Shown in pieces: positions 1 to 9,779 of a DNA stretch of 64,000 nt. Below the pieces are notes generated by a model. It was not told the DNA's origin and did no database searches. It saw only the letters and a program-made list of their open reading frames with translations. Source of the DNA: Streptomyces viridiviolaceus (GTDB taxonomy: Bacteria > Actinomycetota > Actinomycetes > Streptomycetales > Streptomycetaceae); contig NZ_BMWA01000007.1 of NCBI RefSeq assembly GCF_014650995.1, positions 95,899 to 159,898 of the forward strand. The letters run 5' to 3'. Both the position numbers and the translations under genes were made by a program. Positions within the stretch are counted from its first letter, which is position 1. Every line of letters begins with the position of its first letter.

Positions 1-3000
1 GTCGCGGGCGGCGGCCTGGATCCCGCGGCACTGGAAGGGGCGCTGGCCCGGCTGGTGGAACGCCACGAGATTTTCCGTACCGCGTTCCACGAGCGCGACG
101 GAGAACCGTTGCAGGTGGTGCTCCCGCCGTGGACGCCCGAGGTCGATCGCGTCGACCTCGGGGACGAAGCCGACCCCGAGCGCGCGTTGGACGACTGGCT
201 GCACGAGGCATCCCAGCACGAGTTCGATCTCGTCTCGGGGCGGTTGCTGATCGCCGCGCTCGTCGAGACGGGAAGCGGCCAGGTGCTCTTCCTGTGCGTC
301 CACCACCTGCTGTGGGACGGCGAGTCGACGGCCATCCTGCTCAAGGAACTGGCTGCCCACTACACCCTCCTCGCTCCGGCGGACGGCACCGGTCAGGGGG
401 GTGCCTCCAGCACAGCGTTGAAGGCACGCGCGGCGTGGCTGCGCCCGGCCGCCGAACCGCTGGAGCTGCCCGGGCTGCGGCCCCGGGGGAGGGGCCTCCC
501 TGTGCAGGGGTACGAGGAAGAGACCGTGGCGTTCGCCGTTCCTCAGGAGCGGGCGGTGTGCGAGGCGGCCGAACGCCTCGGCATCGGGCCCCGGGACGTG
601 CTGCTTGCTGCCTTCGCTGCCCTCGTCGGCTGGTACACCGGCCGACAGGACCTGCTCGTCGGCGTCGCGCACGGCGCACGACCCTCTTCGAACCGGCACA
701 TGGTGGGTCCGCGCACCGATGTCCTGCCCGTGCGGCTGCGGCCTGAGGTGGCCGAGGACTTCGCGACGCTCGCAGCCCGTACGGCGGCCGAGCTGACGGA
801 GGCGGCTGCCCACGCCCAGGCACCGGCTGACGAGTTGATGCGGCTCGTGGACCCGTCGAGAGCTGACCGGACGGCCCCATTGAGCCAGGTGCTCTTCGCC
901 TACGACGACGGGGGGTACGAGGGTCACGACCACGGGCCGGGATCAGAGGCGCCCGGAAGCCATGCCATCTGCGCCAACCACGACGTGGCCCTGCTGCTGC
1001 GACGGCGTGCCGGAGAGTTCGAGGGCCGGCTCGTCTTCGACGGGCGGTGCTTCGATCACGACCGGATGCGGACCATGGCCGAGCACTACCGTCGGCTGCT
1101 CGGACAGCTCATCGAGACACCCCGGCGAGCCGTCGGCGCGGCCGATCCGCTGACCGAGACCGAGCGGTACACGCAACTGGCCGTCTGGAACGGCACGGAG
1201 ACCGACTACCCGCGGATTCCTGTCCACGAGGTCATCCGGCAGCGTGCTCTCGCGCGGCCGCACGCCGTCGCGGTGACCGCGAACCGGACCGCACTGACCT
1301 ACCGTGAGCTGCTGGCGGACGCCGAGGCCACCGCTCGCGGACTGCGGGCCGCAGGCGTGCGAAGCGGTGAACTGGTGGCGCTGGTGCTGCCCAGAGGACC
1401 CGAGCAGGTCCGGACGATCCTCGCAGTCCTGCTGACGGGCGCCGCCTACGTGCCGGTCGACCCGGCCGTCCCGGCCCAGCGACTGGAGTTCGTCCTCGCC
1501 GACTCGGGCGCTCGGTGGGCCGTGGTGCCCGACGAGCCGGCCGTACCCCATCCCGGCCTCGCCGGCTTCGGCGGCCAGGTGCTTCGGGGGAGCCGGCTGC
1601 CCGAGTCGGGCGAGGACGACACCCCGTTGCCGGACGTTCCGCTCGATTCTCCCGCCTACTGCATCTACACCTCCGGCACCACCGGCCGTCCCAAGGGCGT
1701 GGTGATCAGCCACCGCAACCTGATCCGGCTGCTGCACAACGACCGGTTCCCCTTCTCCTTCGGACCGTCCGACGTGTGGACGGTGTTCCACTCCGCCACC
1801 TTCGACGTCTCCGTGTGGGAGTTGCTCGGTGCACTGTCGCACGGCGGTCGTGCGGTGCTCGTTTCGGAGGAGCAGGCGAAGGACCCCGCGTTGCTGTGGG
1901 AACTGGTCCAGCGGGAACGGGTCACGGTGCTGTGCCAGACGCCATCCGCCTTCCGGGGGCTGCTCCAGGCGGAGCAGAGAGCAGCAGCCGCCCCCCATGC
2001 CCTGCGGTGCGTCATCTTCGCGGGCGAGGCACTGCGCCCCGCCATGTTGAAGACGTGGGCGGACCGCTATCCGCAGGTACAGCTGGTGAACATGTACGGC
2101 CCCACCGAGACCACCGTGTACGCCAGCATCCACACGGTGACCAGGGCCGACATGGACGCGGACGCCAGCGTGATCGGCTCTCCACTGCCGACGACCACGC
2201 TGCTGCTCCTTGACCGGCACACCGGCCGGAGGCTACTGCCGGCGGGTGCCGTGGGCGAGATCTACATCGGCGGCGCCGGAGTCGCGGAAGGCTATCTGAA
2301 CCGTCCGGAGCTCACGAGGGAACGCTTCGTGGTCTCCCCGGTCGGTCCCGGCCGGCTCTTCCGCAGCGGCGACCTCGCCAGCTACGGTCCTGACGGCGCG
2401 CTGCGGTTCCACGGCCGGGCCGACGCCCAGCTGAAACTGCGTGGATACCGGATCGAACCCGCGGAGGTCGAAACCTGTCTGCGCCGGCACCCGGCCGTCG
2501 CCGATGCGGTGGTCTTCGCCCAGGACGACCGGCTGGCCGCCGTCGTGCAGAGCACCGACCCGCCGCCCGTCGAGGCGCTGCGCGCGCACCTCGCCGCGAC
2601 CCTGCCCGACTACATGCTTCCGTCGCTGTTCAAGACGGTCACGCACATGCCGCTGACGCCCCAGGGCAAGCTGGACCTGAAAGCGCTGAAGAACCTGAAA
2701 GCGCTGAGGGAGCCGGAGGCGTCCGACACCAGAACCGCCGCCCACGAGGACGGCTCGGACCGGGCGCGGCCCCTGACCCCGACAGCCGCCGCCCTGGCCG
2801 AGATCTGGAAGGCCCTGCTGGGCGTGTCCCCGATCGGCTCCGACGACTCCTTCTTCCTGCTCGGCGGGCACTCCATGCTGGCGTTCCAACTGGTCGACCG
2901 GATCGGTGAACGATTCGCCCTCACACTGACGGTGCGAGCCGTGTTCGAACACCCACGGCTGCGGGACCTCGCCGGCCTGCTTGACCGTGAACTGGCCACA

Positions 3001-5367
3001 CGAGCCGATGCAATCCCGGACGGAACGCAAGACGTCCCCGTGCCCGTCCCGGCTGTCCCCGCCGGCGCCGGGTGGCCGGCCGCCGGCGGGTTCCAGCGGA
3101 GCATCTGGCTCGCGGAACAGTTGAAGGGCCGAGGACGACACAACGTGTCCATGGCGTGGAAGACGTCCGGCCGACTGGACGCGGAGCAGCTGGAGGAGGC
3201 GTTCGCCCTCCTCGTCGAGGGACACGAACTCCTGCGCACGGCATTCGTAGCGGAGGCCGATGTCCTGCGGCAGGTGGTGAACGAGCCCTGGCGGCCGGAG
3301 ATCGAGAAACTCGACCTGAGAACGTCACAGGACCCCGACGGGGAGTTGACACGTCGGCTGCACGAGATGGCCGCCCACCCCTTCGATCCGGCGACGGGCC
3401 GGCTGCTGCGGGTCGCACTGGCCGATCTGGCGGCAGATCGGCAGGCGCTGCTGGTGTGTGTGCACCATCTGGCGATCGACGGCGAGTCCGTGCCCGTTCT
3501 CCTCGACGAGCTGGAGCGCTGCCACCGGGCGGTGCACCGGGGGGAGCGCCCGGAGCCCCCGGCGCTGCAGTACCGGGACTTCACGGCGGCGCAGGAGGCG
3601 CTGCGCGACACCCCGCGGTACCGGGCCGACCTGGCGTACTGGCGGGAGAGATTGGTCGGCGCCCCGGCCCGCACCGACCTCCCCGCCCCCACGCGGACCG
3701 AACCCGACGGAGTGGTCCGGGTACCCCTGCCCGCCGGAATGGCGCGCACACTGAGACCGCTGCTGACCGAGCACCAGGCCACCCCGTTCATGGCGTTCGG
3801 CGCCGCGCTGGCCCTGGCGCTGCACCGCTGGACCGGGCAACGGTCACTCACCTTCGGCGTGCCGATGACGATCAGGGACCGGGCCCGCTTCCGGAACCTG
3901 CTGGGCCCGTGCCTCGACACGGTGGTGCTGCGCTTGGACATCGGCCCGGAGGGTGAGGCGCCGGACGCGTTCTCCACCGCCCTGCGCGCGGTCCGCCGCC
4001 AACTGCTGGCCGCGAGGGAGCACTCCGCGGCGCCTTTCGGAGACGTCCTGGACCTGCTCCGACCCGAACGTGCCGCGGGGCGCACGCCGTACGTCGACGT
4101 CATGCTGAACATGGACCCGCGCCCCGGCACACCTCCAGTGCTCGGCGGTGCGGACCTGGAGCCGTACGTGCCGGATTCCCTCCTCGCGCACGCACCCAAG
4201 TTCAGCCTCGTGCTGACGGTGACGGAACGAGAGGGCGAGCACGCCGCGCTGCTGTCCTACCGGGGCGATCAGGTGTCCCGGGCAGAGGCCCGTGAACTGG
4301 CCCACGATGTGGCGCGGCTGCTGACCCGGCCGGCCGGTGAACGGCCGTCGCTCACCACAGCCGCAGTGCCTTCTCCGGGCCGGGCGGAGCTACCCCCGCA
4401 GCCTGTGGCGCAGTACCGCGAGTTCACGGCGGCGCAGGAGGCTCTCCGCGGTACTCCGCGCCACCGGGCCGACCTGGCGTACTGGCAGCAGCAGCTGGCC
4501 GGCGCCCCGGTCCACACCGACTTCCCCGCCCCCGCGCGGCCGGAGCCCAATGGACTGGTGGAGATTCCGCTGCCGGCCCGGCTGTTGGAGACGCTTCGTC
4601 CGTTGCTGGCCCGGCACAGTGTCACCCCTTACATGGCCGCCCTGACCGCCTTGACGGCGGTGCTCCACCGCTGGAGTGCGGCAAACGACGTGGTGATCTG
4701 CACCGAGATGAGCAACCGCGACGCGCCGGGCTTTGCGAACGTGCTGGGCCCGTGCCAGAACACCGTGGTGCTGCGCTCCCTGATCGAAGAGGGCACCACT
4801 TTCCTGGATGCCCTGTGCGCCTCGCGATCGCAGGTGCTGGCGGCTTTCGAACACGCCTGGACCCCTTTCGACGAAGTGGTGCACCTTCTCAATCCGCCGC
4901 GGCAGCCGGGACGGACCCCCTACAGCGATGTGTCGCTGGAGTTCGCGCCCGCCGGTGGTCGACGGTCGGCAGTCGGCGGGCGGTCCCTGCACGCGATCGA
5001 CATCGGCCGGGCCGGCGCGGGATTCCTCGGCAAGACCGGCATCACGGTGTCACTCGCCCTGGACGGCGAGCAGATGTCGGGCCGCATCGCCTATCGAGGC
5101 GACCGCCACCGACGGCGAGACATGGAGCAGCTCGCCACCGCCTTCGGCCGAACACTGGGAAGCCTCACGGACCAACTGACCAATCCGGTGGCCGGCCCCG
5201 ACCTCAGCATCCCGCATGCCATGGAGCCGGACTTCACCGGTCCGGACGCCATCCGCCCAGACGTCCGGGTGACGATCTTCCCCGCCCCGGACCCGCATGG
5301 GCAACGGAGCACGTTCGCGGCCGAACCGTCCCGCACCCCGTCGCCCGACCGGCAGAGGCGAGGCTGA
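1..5367 (+). CDS. Nonribosomal peptide synthetase, 5' end outside window (C-A-T-C-half C)
   Basis: The reading frame is open from base 1 and reads as condensation-domain sequence at once, so the gene starts upstream; the GTG at 55 is internal. Domains in order: C domain with the HHLLWDG active site at 301-321; adenylation domain (about 1200-2690) with the YTSGTTGRPKG core at about 1664-1698, YGPTETT at 2095-2115 and terminal PQGKLD; carrier domain with LGGHSM at about 2860-2880; a second C domain with HHLAIDG at 3463-3483; then a second copy of only the C-terminal half of a C domain, without HHxxxDG. There is no thioesterase. Hand alignment to GrsA gives specificity letters D-V-W-C-I-A-M-V-Y, which match no code I know well. 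The tail after about 5220 is Pro-rich and low in complexity. It lies in one operon with the MFS, PKS, TE and A-T genes downstream. Confidence 0.95.
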   Translation, partial: VAGGGLDPAALEGALARLVERHEIFRTAFHERDGEPLQVVLPPWTPEVDRVDLGDEADPERALDDWLHEASQHEFDLVSGRLLIAALVETGSGQVLFLCVHHLLWDGESTAILLKELAAHYTLLAPADGTGQGGASSTALKARAAWLRPAAEPLELPGLRPRGRGLPVQGYEEETVAFAVPQERAVCEAAERLGIGPRDVLLAAFAALVGWYTGRQDLLVGVAHGARPSSNRHMVGPRTDVLPVRLRPEVAEDFATLAARTAAELTEAAAHAQAPADELMRLVDPSRADRTAPLSQVLFAYDDGGYEGHDHGPGSEAPGSHAICANHDVALLLRRRAGEFEGRLVFDGRCFDHDRMRTMAEHYRRLLGQLIETPRRAVGAADPLTETERYTQLAVWNGTETDYPRIPVHEVIRQRALARPHAVAVTANRTALTYRELLADAEATARGLRAAGVRSGELVALVLPRGPEQVRTILAVLLTGAAYVPVDPAVPAQRLEFVLADSGARWAVVPDEPAVPHPGLAGFGGQVLRGSRLPESGEDDTPLPDVPLDSPAYCIYTSGTTGRPKGVVISHRNLIRLLHNDRFPFSFGPSDVWTVFHSATFDVSVWELLGALSHGGRAVLVSEEQAKDPALLWELVQRERVTVLCQTPSAFRGLLQAEQRAAAAPHALRCVIFAGEALRPAMLKTWADRYPQVQLVNMYGPTETTVYASIHTVTRADMDADASVIGSPLPTTTLLLLDRHTGRRLLPAGAVGEIYIGGAGVAEGYLNRPELTRERFVVSPVGPGRLFRSGDLASYGPDGALRFHGRADAQLKLRGYRIEPAEVETCLRRHPAVADAVVFAQDDRLAAVVQSTDPPPVEALRAHLAATLPDYMLPSLFKTVTHMPLTPQGKLDLKALKNLKALREPEASDTRTAAHEDGSDRARPLTPTAAALAEIWKALLGVSPIGSDDSFFLLGGHSMLAFQLVDRIGERFALTLTVRAVFEHPRLRDLAGLLDRELATRADAIPDGTQDVPVPVPAVPAGAGWPAAGGFQRSIWLAEQLKGRGRHNVSMAWKTSGRLDAEQLEEAFALLVEGHELLRTAFVAEADVLRQVVNEPWRPEIEKLDLRTSQDPDGELTRRLHEMAAHPFDPATGRLLRVALADLAADRQALLVCVHHLAIDGESVPVLLDELERCHRAVHRGERPEPPALQYRDFTAAQEALRDTPRYRADLAYWRERLVGAPARTDLPAPTRTEPDGVVRVPLPAGMARTLRPLLTEHQATPFMAFGAALALALHRWTGQRSLTFGVPMTIRDRARFRNLLGPCLDTVVLRLDIGPEGEAPDAFSTALRAVRRQLLAAREHSAAPFGDVLDLLRPERAAGRTPYVDVMLNMDPRPGTPPVLGGADLEPYVPDSLLAHAPKFSLVLTVTEREGEHAALLSYRGDQVSRAEARELAHDVARLLTRPAGERPSLTTAAVPSPGRAELPPQPVAQYREFTAAQEALRGTPRHRADLAYWQQQLAGAPVHTDFPAPARPEPNGLVEIPLPARLLETLRPLLARHSVTPYMAALTALTAVLHRWSAANDVVICTEMSNRDAPGFANVLGPCQNTVVLRSLIEEGTTFLDALCASRSQVLAAFEHAWTPFDEVVHLLNPPRQPGRTPYSDVSLEFAPAGGRRSAVGGRSLHAIDIGRAGAGFLGKTGITVSLALDGEQMSGRIAYRGDRHRRRDMEQLATAFGRTLGSLTDQLTNPVAGPDLSIPHAMEPDFTGPDAIRPDVRVTIFPAPDPHGQRSTFAAEPSRTPSPDRQRRG
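3568..5250 (+). repeat. Intragenic duplication of the condensation-domain C-terminal lobe
   Basis: Two in-frame copies with an offset of 843 bp (281 codons) start at CAG 3568 and CAG 4411. Both open with QYR(D/E)FTAAQEALR and continue through RADLAYW, then a TP(F/Y)MA helix and an NxLGPC-N/D-TVVLR segment. The first copy belongs to a complete C domain; the second has no preceding HHxxxDG lobe. The copies are clearly diverged at the protein level, so this is not an assembly artefact or a very recent duplication. Confidence 0.85.
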
Positions 5368-5368
5368 G

Positions 5369-6727
5369 GTGGCCCCCACGCGTCCGGACGGCGTCCGGTG
5401 TGGAAGCCACCCGGTCCTGCGGGTGGTGCTCCTGGCGGAGACGGTGTCGATCCTGGGCACGCAACTCGGTGCGGTGGCGACACCGTGGCTGGTGCTCACG
5501 CTCACCGGCTCCCCAGGAGCGGTGGGAGTGGTGACGGCGTGCCAGTTCGCCGCCGTCACCGTGTTCGGGCTGTTCGGCGCCCCGTGGGTGGCCCGCCTCG
5601 GCCCCTGCCGAGTGATGCTGTACGGCGACGTCCTGTGCGCCGCGCTCGTCGCCCTGCTCCCCCTTCTCCACGCCGTCGACCGACTGTCCATCGGGGTGTT
5701 CGCCGCGGTGATGTTCGCAGTCGGGGCCACCTTCGCTCCGTACATGGCAAGTCAGCAGAGCATTCTGCTGGACCTGGTCGGTACCGACGAGCAACTACTG
5801 AGCAGGGCCAACGCGGCCTTCCAGACCGCGTCGCGGCTGAGCATGCTCCTCGGGCCGCTTCTCGCCGGATTCCTCATCGCCACACTGACGGCGCCCCAGG
5901 TACTGCTTCTGGACGCCCTGAGCTTCGCCGTCTCCGCACTGCTGCTGCGCCGGCGACTGCCTCGGACAGTGGGCAAGAGCGGGCCCACCGCCCGCCCGTC
6001 GCTCGGCGAGGGGCTGCGCGCCCTGCGTTCGGACCGACTGGTGACGAGCTGGACCCTTGGCCTGACGCTGAACGAAGCGGCCTGGCAGGCGATGTTCGCA
6101 CTGTTCCCTGTCATCGCCTTGATCCGGGCGGACGCCTCCCCGGTGGTCGCGGGGACGCTGCTGGGGTCGTACGGCGGCGGAACCCTGCTGGGCACCCTGG
6201 CCGTGGGACGGCTGCTGCGTCTCGTCTCGCCCCGCGTCCTGGCCGTGGCCGGACGCGTGGCCCTGGCCGCGGTGTTCCTGACTCTGCTGCTGCCTCTGAG
6301 CGTGGGCGGGACGGCGGGCTGCCTGGCGGTGGTGGGCCTGCTCAACGGGGTGTCCCTGGCACCTGCCACCGCAGTACGGGCCCTGCGCATCCCGGAACGC
6401 CGCCGGGCCGAGGGCCTGACCACCGCCACGGGCCTCGTCATGGCCGGGGGGACGGCAGGGTGGGCCCTGGCGGGCTTCGCCGCGCAGGCGGCAGGCCTGA
6501 ACCCGACGTTCCTGGGCCTCGCGGTCCTCCAGGCCGGCGCCGCGGCCCTGTTCGTCTCCGGCGCGCTGGGAACGCGGGCCGACACCGTGCAGGACGGCGT
6601 CGGCCCGCACCCCACGGCACCTGTCCGACTCGAGAATTCCGCCTCCGCGGCACCGGCGCGCGACGCGTCGGCCACCGGACACGGGCGGAACAGGAAGGAA
6701 CGGCATGACAGCCACCGATCCCACTGA
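5369..6727 (+). CDS. MFS transporter, probable exporter of the NRPS/PKS product
   Basis: A protein of about 452 residues with repeated hydrophobic helices, consistent with 12 transmembrane segments of the major facilitator superfamily. The N-terminal half starts RVVLLAETVSILGTQLG, as in enterobactin-exporter/MdfA-like drug antiporters, and there is a basic loop (LLRRRLPRT) mid-protein. I chose GTG 5369, one base after the NRPS stop, because the conserved part begins just after it and GAGG lies about 10 nt upstream; an in-frame ATG at 5297 inside the NRPS would add 24 low-complexity residues. Its end overlaps the PKS start by 23 bp, so it is translationally coupled. Export of the cluster product is inferred from position. 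Confidence 0.88.
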   Translation: MAPTRPDGVRCGSHPVLRVVLLAETVSILGTQLGAVATPWLVLTLTGSPGAVGVVTACQFAAVTVFGLFGAPWVARLGPCRVMLYGDVLCAALVALLPLLHAVDRLSIGVFAAVMFAVGATFAPYMASQQSILLDLVGTDEQLLSRANAAFQTASRLSMLLGPLLAGFLIATLTAPQVLLLDALSFAVSALLLRRRLPRTVGKSGPTARPSLGEGLRALRSDRLVTSWTLGLTLNEAAWQAMFALFPVIALIRADASPVVAGTLLGSYGGGTLLGTLAVGRLLRLVSPRVLAVAGRVALAAVFLTLLLPLSVGGTAGCLAVVGLLNGVSLAPATAVRALRIPERRRAEGLTTATGLVMAGGTAGWALAGFAAQAAGLNPTFLGLAVLQAGAAALFVSGALGTRADTVQDGVGPHPTAPVRLENSASAAPARDASATGHGRNRKERHDSHRSH

Positions 6728-9700
6728 CGTCGCCGGTCGCATCGAATGCACCGATTCCGCCGCGGACGAGGCCGGGTGGGTCGCCGTCATCGGCATGGCG
6801 GGCAGATTCCCGGGTGCCTCCACGGTGGAGCGATTCTGGCAGAACCTCCTCGACGGCGTGGAGTCCGTCTCCGTACTGCACGACAGGATCTCACCGCAAC
6901 AACCGGAGTACACACCGGCCTACGGACTGCTGGCCGACGCGGCGTCGTTCGACGCGGAACACTTCGGCTACTCCCCGCAGGACGCACTGATCATGGACCC
7001 CCAGCAGCGCCTGCTTCTCGAGTGCGCGCACGAGGCACTTGAACGGGCCGGACACGGCAACCCGAACCGGCCGTCGACCGGTGTGTTCGCCGGTGGATCG
7101 AACACCCGGTACGGCGAACGCGTACGGGCGCGAATCGACGAGCTGCCGTTCGTCGACGAGTGGCAGATCGCCCACGGCAACGATGCCGACTTCCTCAGCT
7201 CACGCATCGCCTACAAACTCGGCCTGACCGGGCCCGCGGTGTCGGTCCTGACGGCGTGCTCCACCTCCCTGGTCGCCGTGCACATGGCGGTCAGGTCGCT
7301 GCTGGACAAGGAGTGCGACATGGCACTCGCGGGCGGGGCCAGCGTGCTCCCCGAGGCCCCCGCCACGCGTTATGTGCCTGGCGGCATCGTGTCTCCCGAC
7401 GGCCACTGCCGGACGTTCGACGCCGCCGCGGCGGGCACCGTGGGAGCCAGCGCCGTAGGACTGGTGGTGTTGCGTCCGCTCGCCGATGCGCTTGCGGACG
7501 GCGACCACGTGCACGCCGTGATCCGCGGCTCGGCCGTGAACAACGACGGCCGCGACAAGATCGGGTTCACCGCGCCCAGCGTGTCCGGTCAGGCGAGGGC
7601 GGTCCGCGCCGCCCAGCTCGTCGCCGGGGTGGGCGCGGAGGAGATCGGCTACGTGGAGGCGCACGGCACCGCGACCCCACTCGGCGACCCCATCGAGGTC
7701 GCCGCGCTCACCAGGGCCTTCCGTGAGAGCACCGATCGGCGCGGCTACTGTCGCATCGGTTCGGTGAAGACCAACATCGGCCACGCCGACGCCGCCGCCG
7801 GCGTGGCCGGACTGATCAAGGCTGTGCTCTGTGTGGAGCGGGGCATGCTCCCCGCCAGCCTCCACTTCGAGAACCCCAACCCGGACATCGACTTCGCCGA
7901 CTCGCCCTTCGAGGTCAACGACGAAACCCGCCCGTGGGACACCACGGACGGAAGGCCACGCATCGCCGGCGTCAACTCGCTCGGTCTCGGCGGGACCAAT
8001 GCCCATGTGGTGGTGGCCCAACCGCCGCCCCCCGCCCCGACGACGGGAGCACGGTCGCACCAACTGCTGCTGGTGTCCGGCAGGACGCCGGCCGCGGCCG
8101 ACCGGGCCGCCGACCGACTGGCGGCGCACTTCGACGACCACCCAGCGACCGACCTGGCGGACGCGGCCTGGACACTTCGCACGGGGCGCGACCACCACGC
8201 GTACCGGCGGTTCGTGGTAGCGGGAGACACAGCGGAGGCTGCGGCGGCACTGCGCGCAGATCGACCGGCGGGTGCGGCCGCCACGCGGACAGAACGGCCA
8301 CTCGTCTTCATGTTCGCCGGCCAGGGCGGCCAGGAAGTCGGCATGGCCCGCGAACTGTACGACCAGGAGCCGGTGTTCCGCCGACACCTGGACGAGATCA
8401 CCGAGCTGGCCGCGGGCCCCCTGGGCCTGGACCTGCGCGGAGTGCTGTTCCCCGACGGCGAGCACGACCGCGCCATGGCGGCCGGACGCCTGGGATCCAT
8501 CGCGGTCGGCCAGCCGGCGGTCTTCGCCGTGCAGTACGCCCTGGCGCGTCTGCTCATGTCCTGGGGCGTGCGGCCGGGTGCCGTGGTCGGGCACAGCCTC
8601 GGCGCGTACGCCGCCGCCTGTCTGGCCGAGGTCTTCTCCCTGCCGGACGCCGTGCGGCTGGTGACGGAGCGCGGCCGACTGCTCGGTTCGCTGCCGACCG
8701 GCGCCATGGCCGCGATACGGCTTCCCGAGTCGGAAGTGACGCCGCTGCTGCCCGCGGGCCTCGCCGTGGGCGCGGTGAACGGACCCGGTCAGTGCACGGT
8801 CACGGGGCCGGCCGACCTGGTGGTCCGCTTCGCGCGGCAGCAGGCGGACAGGGCGGTCGAGACCCGGGTCCTGCGCATCGCCACCGCAGGACACTCGGCA
8901 CTGGTCGAGCCGATCATGGCGCGGTTCGCCGAGACGCTGGCGGGCCTGACGCTTGAGGAACCGCGACTGCCGATGGTGTCGGACACCACGGGCGAGTGGA
9001 CCCAGCCAGGCGCCCTGCGGTCGGTGGACTACTGGGTGAACCACCTGCGCCGCCCGGTCCGCTTCGGCCAGGCTCTCACGACGCTGTTCGGCTCCGCGGA
9101 CCTGGCCCTGGTCGACATCGGCCCGGGCCGGACTCTCTCCACCCTGGCTCGTCAGCACCCTGGGCACAGCGACGGGCGGCTGGTCGTGCACGCCTCGCCG
9201 CACCCCGCAGAACCCGTCTCCGCGCTGGCCACCCTCCTTGGTGCCGTGGGCCGCCTCTGGTCCGCCGGGACGTACGTCGACCTCGGTGCCCTGCACGGTG
9301 ACGAACGGCGCCGCCGGACACCGCTGCCCACCTACCCGTTCGAACGGCGCCGCTTTCTCGTACCCCCGGTCGTGTCCGGGCACTGGGAGGCCGGGGCGGC
9401 CGGTGACATAAGCGTTTCCCGGACCGGCACGCCGGCCACGACGACACAGGCCGGGGCGGCCCGGGACGGCACGGCGCACGGGGACCGTCAGGACGGGTGC
9501 GAGGTGCTGGGTGCGGTGCTCGACGCCTACGGGAAGGCCCTGGGGACGCCGGACGTCGAGGCACATGACGGTTTCCTCGATCTCGGGGGCGACTCTCTGC
9601 TGGCCACCAAACTGGCGGCCTGGGCGGCAACGGAGTTCCAGGTGCCCGTCTCGGCCGTTGACGTACTGCGCGCCGCAAACGCGGCGTCGCTGGCCCGCCT

Positions 9701-9779
9701 GATCCGGGAGCGCGCAGAACAGGGCGCCGCCCCGGTGCCGCGACAGGGCCCGGACATGCCGGAGTCGAGCGCAGGATGA
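6705..9779 (+). CDS. Type I polyketide synthase module, KS-AT-ACP
   Basis: 1024 residues. Ketosynthase (about 25-430) with the active Cys in TACSTS (about residue 185) and the two His motifs EAHGTAT (about 320) and KTNIGH (about 360). Acyltransferase (about 525-840) with GQGGQEVGMA and GHSLG (about 629-633). Carrier domain (about 925-1000) with LGGDSL, the phosphopantetheine Ser near 963. There is no KR, DH, ER or TE, so the beta-keto group would stay unless changed elsewhere. The usual AT specificity motif (HAFH or YASH) reads as TAGHS here, so malonyl versus methylmalonyl cannot be called by eye. ATG at 6705 has AGGAAGGAAC just upstream. The stop overlaps the thioesterase start (ATGA). Confidence 0.95.
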   Translation: MTATDPTDVAGRIECTDSAADEAGWVAVIGMAGRFPGASTVERFWQNLLDGVESVSVLHDRISPQQPEYTPAYGLLADAASFDAEHFGYSPQDALIMDPQQRLLLECAHEALERAGHGNPNRPSTGVFAGGSNTRYGERVRARIDELPFVDEWQIAHGNDADFLSSRIAYKLGLTGPAVSVLTACSTSLVAVHMAVRSLLDKECDMALAGGASVLPEAPATRYVPGGIVSPDGHCRTFDAAAAGTVGASAVGLVVLRPLADALADGDHVHAVIRGSAVNNDGRDKIGFTAPSVSGQARAVRAAQLVAGVGAEEIGYVEAHGTATPLGDPIEVAALTRAFRESTDRRGYCRIGSVKTNIGHADAAAGVAGLIKAVLCVERGMLPASLHFENPNPDIDFADSPFEVNDETRPWDTTDGRPRIAGVNSLGLGGTNAHVVVAQPPPPAPTTGARSHQLLLVSGRTPAAADRAADRLAAHFDDHPATDLADAAWTLRTGRDHHAYRRFVVAGDTAEAAAALRADRPAGAAATRTERPLVFMFAGQGGQEVGMARELYDQEPVFRRHLDEITELAAGPLGLDLRGVLFPDGEHDRAMAAGRLGSIAVGQPAVFAVQYALARLLMSWGVRPGAVVGHSLGAYAAACLAEVFSLPDAVRLVTERGRLLGSLPTGAMAAIRLPESEVTPLLPAGLAVGAVNGPGQCTVTGPADLVVRFARQQADRAVETRVLRIATAGHSALVEPIMARFAETLAGLTLEEPRLPMVSDTTGEWTQPGALRSVDYWVNHLRRPVRFGQALTTLFGSADLALVDIGPGRTLSTLARQHPGHSDGRLVVHASPHPAEPVSALATLLGAVGRLWSAGTYVDLGALHGDERRRRTPLPTYPFERRRFLVPPVVSGHWEAGAAGDISVSRTGTPATTTQAGAARDGTAHGDRQDGCEVLGAVLDAYGKALGTPDVEAHDGFLDLGGDSLLATKLAAWAATEFQVPVSAVDVLRAANAASLARLIRERAEQGAAPVPRQGPDMPESSAG

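Noticed and set aside
55..60. GTG at 55 as the start of the NRPS gene
   Set aside because: The frame is open from base 1 and already reads as a condensation domain (LDPAALEGALARL), so the true start is upstream of the window.
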